Below, piece by piece: positions 56,345 through 64,000 of a stretch of 64,000 nt of DNA. Source of the stretch: Stomoxys calcitrans (Eukaryota; Arthropoda; Insecta; Diptera; Muscidae). Numbering within the stretch: the first letter of the stretch is position 1; each line of letters starts with the position of its first letter. The stretch lies in assembly GCF_963082655.1 (NCBI RefSeq), contig NC_081554.1:97636232-97700231 (forward strand), written 5' to 3'. A program made the position numbers and the translations under genes. Under the pieces are notes generated by a model. That model was not told where the DNA came from and ran no database searches. It saw only the letters and a list, made by a program, of their open reading frames with translations.

Positions 56345-57135
56345 TTAACACTTATAGGAAAGATATTAGGTATTCCGTTTGCAAAACCTCGAAATATTGA
56401 TCTGCGACCCCATAAAGAATTTATAATATTGATCGTTTTTACATTCAAAGTCGGTGTAGCCATGTTTGTACGTTCTTCCATCCGTCCGTCCGTCAAATGA
56501 ATTAAGGTAACCGCTTTACATTTTGCACAGATACTTCTTATTGTTGTAGGTCATTACAGATTGCAAATTAGCGAAATTGGTTCAAATTTCGATATAGCTC
56601 CCATATAAAGCGGTCATTGGACTTGACTTCATGAGCCACTAGAAGCTGACATTATTTTCTGATTGGGTTAATATTTTTCATGTAGCATTTACTTACGACT
56701 TCTGACGATCGTTCCATATAAACCGGTTTCCAGATTTAATAACTTGGGCACCTGAAACCGCAATGTTTCTCTGATTTCGCTGAAATTTTGTACTTCATAT
56801 TCTGTTACGAGTTCCACCAACTGTGTCTTGTGCTCTCCTAATCGGTCTAGCTCCGATATAAAACTTTCTCCCGTGTTGACGTCTTGAGAAGCTGGATTTG
56901 TCTGAAATTTTGCTCATAGTGTTTTATTATGATGTCGAACATCCAAAGCAAGTATTATCCGAATCAGCCTTAAACGGTTTTAGCTGATCTACGGCCCGTG
57001 CTTTAATTTTTGCCTTGTTAGGAAGAATTTGGTTAGTAAAGCACAGCTATGCCCTTCAACAAAGTTTAATTTGTGTATTCATGGTAGTGGGTTTGCAAGA
57101 TTCGCCTGACTGAACTTTACACATTTTTACTTGTT
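56345..57135 (-). mobile_element. Mini-me-like element, subfamily D, head lost
   Basis: Begins within the head (TATTCCGTTTGCAAAACCTC), right after the mariner terminus. Core, GTCCGTCCGTC, units with TCCCATATAAAGCGGTC, tail GTAGTGGGTTTGCAAGATTC and TTACACATTTTTACTTG. Confidence 0.65.
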
Positions 57136-57275
57136 TTTTATACCCACTACCATAGGATGGGGGTATACTAATCAAGTCATTCCGTTTATAACACCTCGAA
57201 ATATTCATCTAAGACCCCATAAAGTATATATATTCTTGACTGTCTCGAAGCTCTAAGTCGATCTAGCCAAGTTGA
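57136..57275 (-). mobile_element. Mini-me-like head fragment, tandem to the previous copy
   Basis: TTTTATACCCACTACCATAG, GTCATTCCGTTTATAACACC and the core AAAGTATATATATTCTTGAC, then it stops at TCTAGCCAAGTTGATT before any tetranucleotide tract. Confidence 0.65.
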
Positions 57276-58098
57276 TTGTTCAAGTTGATTGGAAAATTTG
57301 TATAACGTGGTTTGCATCTCATTCCAAATAAACAGACTTGCACTTGATAAGAGTAACTCGGTTGTATTGTATGTAACTCACGGCTAACTTATCCAGTAAA
57401 AATTACCTATTGATGGATTGTAACTAATCTTTGGAAGCAGTAATGAAGTTTTCGTTACATGTTAAACGTTTGTTCATACTGCATAGACATTTCCTTTAAT
57501 TGCATAAAATGCAATTTTCTAGTTAATATTTAGTGTTCCCTTACTTTGAATGGAGTTATTCTGATGCAACTATCTATCAATCTAACTAGCTAATTTTCAT
57601 AATGCAATGTATAGTGCCGACCGTAAAATATACGACATAAAATTTAATTGAATTTAAATCTATGTGGTAAAACCTCATACACTGAAAAAAATTAATTCTA
57701 AGATTCAGGCCAAAGATTGGCAAACTTAATTTAAAGATGATCAATTTTCCAATTATTTAAGGAAACATTCACTTTGGTAAAAAATATTTTCCTTCATATT
57801 AAAGATATTTTTACAGATTTTTTAGGCATATAAATCTTTATTATTAAGGACAAAAATCTAAAATGAAAGTCAAAATATCATTTAAAATTAGGAAATTGAC
57901 CTTGGGACAAGACTACGGTGAACGATACTTAACCCAATCCCATGGATGCCGGTTGTATGTACCGGATGGACCCGATGGAATTCTTCGTCGGCAAGGGCTG
58001 CAGCCTCACAGTGTGACACACTGCTACAACAACAAAGTAAAAGACGCAAAATAGCTTTACGCATAGGAGCATATCTAAATGTTTAATTTTTTAAGGTT
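57276..58098. other. Low-repeat stretch with a possible retroelement end
   Basis: Mostly AT-rich. At 57930-58045 a GC-richer block contains a CCGGT/ACCGG hairpin (57949-57953, 57961-57965), TCGTCGGCAAGGGCTGCAGC, and ends ACAACAACAAAG. A hairpin followed by a CAA-repeat end suggests a retroposon 3' end, but I cannot name the family. The 63-codon frame across it is probably not a gene. Confidence 0.35.
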
Positions 58099-58961
58099 AA
58101 GAGTAAAAGCGTGCTAAGTTCGGCCGGGCCGAATCTTATATACCCTCCACCATGGATCGCATTTGTCGAGTTCTTTTCCCGTGTCTCTTCTGAGGCAAGC
58201 AAAGGAAAGAAAAGGATAAAACAAAATAATTGGTATACTATTGGAGCTATATCAAGTCATGGTCCGATTCGAACCATAATGGAATGAATGTTGGAGACCA
58301 CAGTAGAAGTCATTATGAAAATTTTCAGCCAAATCGAATAAATATTTCGCCCTTTATGGGCTCAAAAATTAAAATAGGGAGATCGTTTTATAGGGGAGCT
58401 GTATTAGGTTATAGACCGATTCAGACCGTATTTGACACGTTAGTTGAAGGTCATAGGAGAAGCCTTGTATAGAGTCTCAAGAAGACAAGATCCCAGATCA
58501 TTTTATATGACAGCTATATCAGGTTATGGACCGATACCGATTCGAACCATACTTTGCACAGTTGTTGAAATTCATAAAAAAACATAGCATGCTAAATCGG
58601 ATAAAAATTGCGCCTTCTAGTGCCTCAAGAAGTCAAGATCCAAGATCGGTTTATATGGCAGCTATATCAAAACATGGACCGATATGGCCCATTTACAATA
58701 CCAACCGAGCTACACTAATAAGAAGTATTTGTGCAAAATTTCAAGCGGCTAGCTTTACTCCTTCGGAAGTTAGCGTGCTTTCGACAGACAGACGGACGGA
58801 CGGACGGACGTACGAACAGACGGACGGACATGGCTAGATCGACATAAAATGTCGCGACGATCAAGAATATATATACTTTATGGAGTCTGAGACGAATATT
58901 TCGAGGAGTAACAAACAGAATGACGAAATTAGTATACCCCTTTCCTATGATGGAGGGTATA
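58099..58961 (+). mobile_element. Mini-me-like element, subfamily A, complete
   Basis: Left end GAGTAAAAGCGTGCTAAG with TTCGGCCGGGCCGAA, about four units, tract GACAGACAGACGGACGGACG extended by a second tract (GAACAGACGGACGGACATGG), core, and right end CCTATGATGGAGGGTATAAC. Confidence 0.8.
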
Positions 58962-58962
58962 A

Positions 58963-59247
58963 CAAGTAAAAGCGTGCTAAGTTCGGCCGGGCCGAACCTT
59001 GGGGATCCACCACTGTAGATTCTGCTAAAAAATTATACAAACTAAATTAAGTTGAAGGGCATAATTTTATTCTTCATACCAAACTTCTGTCACACCAGCA
59101 ATAATTAAATCTGAGCAGAAGGACGTGGCTAGACTTGCTCAGAACGTCGAGTCGATCAAGAATACTTTATGGGGTATTAGACGAATTTTTCGAGGTGTTA
59201 CAAACAGATTGACTAGATTAGTATACCCCCATCCTTCATCCATAAAG
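58963..59247 (+). mobile_element. Short mini-me-like copy, head-to-tail with the previous one
   Basis: Starts immediately with ACAAGTAAAAGCGTGCTAAG and the palindrome, then GGGGATCCACCACTGTAG (subfamily D-type left end), then jumps to a core (GTCGATCAAGAATACTTTAT) and the right end TATACCCCCATCC. Internal units are deleted. Confidence 0.7.
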
Positions 59248-60195
59248 TAAAATAAGAATCAATCAGCATCAAATTTAAAACAGATGGACATGTCCGTTAG
59301 AAAACAGAAAATTAAATTTAAAGATAACATCTTTATTTGAAAGTTTTGGTTCTTTGGCTCGTGTTTATTGCTAAAATCCTACCAAAAAAAATCTTAAATT
59401 TTGAGCCAACTTTTCTCTCAGTGTAGAAAAATTTTTGTTGAAATATATGTAGAACGAGAAATATCCGTATTACATAAAGTTGAATTTCTACATAATATTT
59501 GATACTAAAACCACTCAAATGAATATTGTTAGCTATTGGGCAAATTTTAACCCAATCTGAAGATGATTCGTCCATCTTCTAGTACCAAAATTAACACGAT
59601 TATGCTAGGTAAGATACATTTGAAACGGGTTTGATGCACTTAGGTACAGACATTTGATTGAGTTATAATACCACTCATATGTATAAAAGATGAAAGATTT
59701 TATTTGATAGTGGCTGTCAGATGTCTCTCAGTTAGCTTCGAAGAAGCTAGCGGAATGTTTAAATCTGTATTCCAGGGAAAAGAAAAGTGCGGTAGAGAAT
59801 ATGATCGGTTGTTTCTACCGATTCCAAAAACATGCGTTAAAAAAGGCCGTTGTTAATAGCATGCAAACACTTCAAATGAAAACGAGAGAGCTTAATCGTT
59901 TTTTTTTTGGGTTCTTTGATTTACCAGTATTAACCACACGTTTTTCACTACCATCATCTTCCATGTATGTTCTTCGTAGTCCTGTGTTTCTTTCGTTCTC
60001 CGAAAAAATAGTAATATGTTTTTTCTACGCACAGGCAGTTCTGTATTAAATGGGGAGACCTTGACATAGCTACTAGTAAAACCCCCTTGTCTAGAAATAA
60101 CCTGAGGGATAACGACGAACGGACTGGTTCATCCTTTCGAAACACACCGCATGAATGGACTAGCTAAGCGGCTATGGTAACATTGACTAGGGATG
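59248..60195. other. Low-repeat stretch, no gene recognised
   Basis: AT-rich, with open frames of 60-80 codons that resemble nothing I know. The part 60057-60190 is more GC-rich but unidentified. Confidence 0.4.
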
Positions 60196-61638
60196 TAGGT
60201 TAGGTTGAAAAGAGGGTGCAGATATTAATCCGCCCCATGCCACTATGGACTTACACCGATGCTAGTAATCGACTTGTTGTGCGCTCTAAAAACTATAAAA
60301 AAAAACTCTAAAAAGAAAATTTTAAGTTAAGAATTCCGTGCTACTTACAAAATCCTTAATTGTTTTCAATATCACCGCCCTTTGTTGTCTCATGTCTGAT
60401 ATAATGTCCCAACGTAAGTGCCGGTATCTGTTAAAGCCTGGCAATGACAAATGAAATGCTCATCATCTTCCCCGCATGCCCTACACATGCTTTCACTAGC
60501 CGCACCGATTTTACATAAGTGAGCTCGTTGTCCTATGTGTCCCGTTATGATACCAATAGCTATACTGACCTCCTTCTTACTTCCTTTCAGTAACAGCCTC
60601 GTCTTCTCACGATCTGGATCCTCCTGGATCCGTCCTACCGACTGTTTCGCTGTTTCACAATGTTTCATGCGAATTCGTCGCCCACTCCCTTAACTCGGAC
60701 TGCGTCGACCCGAAAGGCTTCGGGTTAACCAAGTTTATTGACGGCAGTCCTCTGGCCTTCACCACCAAATCGTCTGCCCTTTCATTTTCCCTTACTCCGT
60801 TATGGCCCGGCACTCAAACGATGCGGATTTTCCCATCCTCAGAGAAGGCGTTAAACTCCTTCTTGTACTGCATGACTGTTCGTGAACTTACCGTCCTGGT
60901 TGTTATTGCCCTTATGGCAATCTTACTGTCGGTAAAGATGTTCACACTCGACGTTAGTACCACACCACTTCATGAATTCCGTGATCACCCGGAACTCCGC
61001 CTGCAGGACCATAGGCAGTCTAAAACAGATCTCAGTCCCTGGGTTCTCAATGTAGACCCCCAGGCCCACTCTGTCCCCTAGCTTTGATCCATGCCTGTGT
61101 TCCAGATGACAGCACTAGGGTTGAGTCAATTCAAGATTGTGCCGATGGCAGCAGTGCCTCGCACTCCACTTTAAGGTTCATCTCAGGTATCCGATCGGAA
61201 ACCTGTTCCCTTCCTTCCACGTTTCCTGTCGTCGCCTCGATTATACCTCGATGCTATGAGCTGCTCCTATCCTCAATCCATTCTCCCATCGCACCTAATC
61301 TGTATGTCAATGGGTCGGATATCTAGAATAGTCTCCAGTGCCCTAGTGGAGTGGTTCTTATCGCTCCGCCTATGCCAAGACAACATGTTCTCTTAACCTG
61401 TTGTATGGTCCTTATGTTGCACTTTTCTCCATAGCAGTCCACCGAACTACTGAAGCTTAAATAAATATTGGTCTAATCACGCTCCTGTAGACCCAGTGGA
61501 CTATCCTAGGATTCAGGCCCTATTTCGAACCTACTGCCTGTCTACATGGTGCCCAACATCTGTGAGCCTTCTTAGGACGCTCCTTAATGTAACACTGTCC
61601 ACGATCCCACCTAAGTATTTGACCTTGTCAGATATCGA

Positions 61639-61931
61639 GGCCACCGAAGCGCAATGGTTAGCATGTATGCCCATGACGCTGAACGCCTGGGTTTGAATCC
61701 TGGCGTGATTATCAGAAAAAATTTTCAGCGGTGGTTTTCCCCTCCTAATGCTGGCAACATTTGTGAAGTACTATGCTAAGTAAAACTTCTATCCAAAGAG
61801 GTGTCGTACTGCGGCACGCCGTTCGCAGTCGATTATAAAAACGTGGCCCCTTATTATTGAGCTTAAACTTGAATCGGAGTGCACCCATTGATTGGTATGA
61901 GAAGTTTGCTCCTGTTGCATAGTGGAATGTG
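61639..61931 (+). mobile_element. tRNA-derived SINE inserted in a LINE
   Basis: Head GGCCACCGAAGCGCAATGG, B box GGGTTTGAATCCTGGCG, body GCGGCACGCCGTTCGCAG, end AGTTTGCTCCTGTTGC. It lies opposite to the host LINE's strand, between the sequence upstream of RNase H and the RT centre. Younger than the LINE copy. Confidence 0.8.
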
Positions 61932-62581
61932 TTCGGCCCTTCTACATAGATAGTCCGGATCATTATCCCTTAGAAGTATTAAAACATCGTCTGCGTAGCT
62001 GTCGGGTTCAAAACTCTCCTCAGTCAGCATCCATAATAGGTCATTTATGGTGGTCACCCATAGGAGTGGCGATAAAATGCCCCCTGTGGCGTACCTGTGC
62101 CACTTTCTCCCTTATATTTATGCCATGGGCCATATGGTTTATCCAGTCTCTAAGGACCGGGTCCACCCGATACTGGTCTAAGGATTGGATCAGTGTGTCG
62201 GTCCGCATATTGTTAAAAGCCCCCTCGACGTCTTCTTCTATTTTATGCACAACCTCGTGCAGGGCAGTCTCCACCGACCTTCCCTTGACATAGGCATGCT
62301 GTATGTATTTGAGCAGTTCGGTATCATGGTGTCCACAATACGTTTAATGGTTTTGAGTAGAAAGGACGTAAGGCTTATTGGGCTTTAGGCCTTTGGTGTC
62401 GCATAACTTGTCTTGCCGGGCTTGGGTTTAACACCACCCTTGTCTCCTGCCAGGCTTTCGGAGTATATGCAAGTCCTAGGCACGCTGTGAAAATTTTGGC
62501 CAGACGAGGCACCAGACAGTCTGCCTGTAGTAACGCCGGAAATATTTCTTCAGGTCCGAGTGAGTTAAATGGTATGAAGCT

Positions 62582-62729
62582 CCTCAAGGATTCCTTCACC
62601 ATAAATTCCATTATTATAAACCTTCGATCAACGTTATTATTCCAAGATTCCGGTGCCTCAAGGATTCCTTCACCATAAATTCCATTATTATAAACCTTCG
62701 ATCAACGTTATTATTCCAAGATTCCGGTG
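62582..62729. repeat. 74-bp exact tandem duplication inside the LINE
   Basis: 62582-62655 and 62656-62729 are identical, both starting CCTCAAGGATTCCTTCACC. The related LINE at 18.4-18.5 kb has one copy. Seventy-four is not a multiple of three, so the frame is broken. Confidence 0.9.
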
Positions 62730-63100
62730 CCTCGGTGAGTCCCTTTGTATCCTGTGGAAAATGGTCTCAACATGTCCTCCGTTGTCTCTGCTCTCACTCC
62801 CATGTCGTCTACTAAAGTTTCAGTTTGGGCATGGGTTTTTGAGAGCAATTTTTTATCTTGGCGGCGTCATCGCTATCGACCTGTTCGCAGAAAAGCTTCC
62901 AGGAGGCACTTTTTGCCGCTCTGGTAATCTTTTTGTATTCCTTGAGCCGAGTGTAATACACATCCCATTAAACTTCCGCTTTTTTACGACGTGCTCTGTT
63001 AAAAGTCTGCGGACCTCTTTCCCAATATTGCGAATCTCCCCGGTCATCCAGGGGTTTTCTTGGGCTGATTTCCTTTCACGAAGAGGACAACTAACTTTAA

Positions 63101-64000
63101 ACAAGTAAAAGCGTGCTAAGTTCGGCCGGGCCGAATCTTATATACCCTCCACCATGGATCGCATATGTCGAGTTCTTTTCCCGGCATTTCTTCTTAGGCA
63201 AAAAAGGATATAAGAAAAGATTTGCTCTGCTATTAGAGCGATATCAAGATATGGTCCGGTTTGGACCACAATTAAATTATATGTTGGAGACCTGTGTAAA
63301 ATGTCAGCCAATTCGAATAACAATTGCGCCCTTTGTGGGCTCAAAAAGTAAAATAGAGAGATCGATTTATATGGGAGCTATATCAGGCTATTGACCGATT
63401 CAGACCATAATAAACACGTATGTTAATGGTCATGAGAGAATCCGTCGTACAAAATTTCAGGCAAATCGGATAAAAATTGCGACCTCTAGAGGCTCAAGAA
63501 TTCAAGATCCCAGATCGGTTTATATCGCAGCTATATCAGGTTATGAACCGATTTGAACCATATTTGGCACAGTTGTTGGATATCATAACAAAATACTACG
63601 TGCCAAAATTCATTCAAATTGGATAAGAATTGCGCCCTCTAGAGGCTCAAGAAGTCAAGACCCAAGATCGGTTTATATGACAGCTATATAAGGTTATGAA
63701 CCGATTTGAACCATACTTGGCACAGTTGTTGCATATCGTAACGAAACACGTCGTGCAAAATTTCATTCCAATCGGATAAGAATTGCGCACTCTAGAGGCT
63801 CAAGAAGTCAAGACCCAAGATCGGTTTATATGGCAGCTATATCAGGTTATGGACCGATTTGAACCATACTTGGCACAGTTATTGGATGTCATAACAAAAC
63901 ACGTCGTGCAAAATTTCATCCCAATTGGATAAGAATTGCGCACTCTAGAGGCTCTAGAAATCAAGACCCCAGATCGGTGTATATGGCAGCTATATCAGGT
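63101..64000 (+). mobile_element. Mini-me-like element, subfamily A, running off the window
   Basis: Complete left end (ACAAGTAAAAGCGTGCTAAG, TTCGGCCGGGCCGAA, ACCCTCCACCATGGATCGC), then about five units with TATATGGCAGCTATATCAGG. The right end lies beyond 64000. It is very similar over its first 400 bases to the copies at 34.6 kb (+) and 44.1-43.4 kb (-). Confidence 0.8.

Larger units (their letters stand above)
60196..63100 (-). pseudogene. Non-LTR retrotransposon (second LINE family) with RT, RNase H and Cys/His end, broken
   Basis: Minus strand. The endonuclease-RT linker is at 63.10-62.85 kb (TGEIRNIGKEVRRLLTEH). RT starts about 62.6-62.4 kb (LACLGLAYTPKAWQETRVV). The finger/palm part is at 62.27-62.04 kb (METALHEVVHKIEE, EGAFNNMRTDTLIQSLDQ), and the catalytic YADD at 61986-61997 is followed by VLILLRD. 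RNase H segments at about 60.94-60.77 kb read IFTDSKIAIRAI, then VPGHNGVREN with ADDLV. The Cys/His end at about 60.50-60.44 kb reads CRACGEDDEHFICHC. The 3' end is at 60.2 kb. A SINE (61639-61931) and a 74-bp exact duplication (62582-62729) interrupt it. The longest LINE copy here, with many frame breaks. Confidence 0.8.

Overview
This window looks like repeat-dense nuclear DNA of a higher (probably muscoid, calyptrate) fly. The grounds are the families present: mini-me/DINE-1-like elements with a TA run, a short core and a GTCC/GTCT tetranucleotide tract, Tc1/mariner DD34D and DD41D transposons, tRNA-derived SINEs, and RNase H-bearing non-LTR retrotransposons. The base composition is AT-rich. 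I recognise no host protein gene, rRNA or real tRNA. The window could be intergenic, a large intron or pericentromeric. Species is inference only.

Only one convincing intact reading frame exists: a 360-codon DD41D (rosa-like) transposase at 36794-37876, inside a terminal-inverted-repeat element (36680-37989) that has jumped into an older mini-me-like copy. A DD34D mariner with its catalytic triad but broken ends of the frame lies at 32511-33619 (minus strand). Two 237-bp internally deleted relatives of it (2183-2419 and 3295-3531) are MITEs. A second DD34D family survives as pseudogenes at 23.7-24.1 kb (minus) and 55.3-56.3 kb (plus), and a second DD41D lineage as a fragment at 8.5-9.0 kb.

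The background is mini-me-like repeats. I call the end with AAGTAAAAGCGTGCTAAG plus CGGCC..GGCCG the left end, and the end with ATGGTGGAGGGTAT the right end; '+' means left end first. Several subfamilies (A: 153-bp internal units; B: ends in GGTGGGTATCCAAAG; C: ends in TATATAGTCGGC; D: ends in GGTGGGTTCCCAAG) occupy roughly a third of the window by eye. Three copies of another family (19.5-21.7, 31.7-34.0, 51.4-53.5 kb) consist of ~130-bp tandem monomers and end in CTAG followed by T, like a Helitron 3' end.

LINE remnants: one RNase H family at 13.4-16.1 kb (+) and 27.7-29.5 kb (-); another at 17.5-19.5 kb (-), 60.2-63.1 kb (-), 24.6-25.1 kb (+), and short 3' pieces at 0.56, 1.75, 40.5 and 42.2 kb. 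Eight copies of one tRNA-derived SINE and one copy of a second are scattered among them. Low-repeat stretches (about 3.6-4.5, 5.6-6.7, 12-13.1, 16.1-17.5, 23-23.7, 30.4-31.6, 38.3-40.5, 45.4-46.7, 47.0-49.0, 57.3-58.1, 59.2-60.2 kb) contain no recognisable exon. The interest here is in transposon nesting, MITE origin and repeat architecture rather than in a host pathway.
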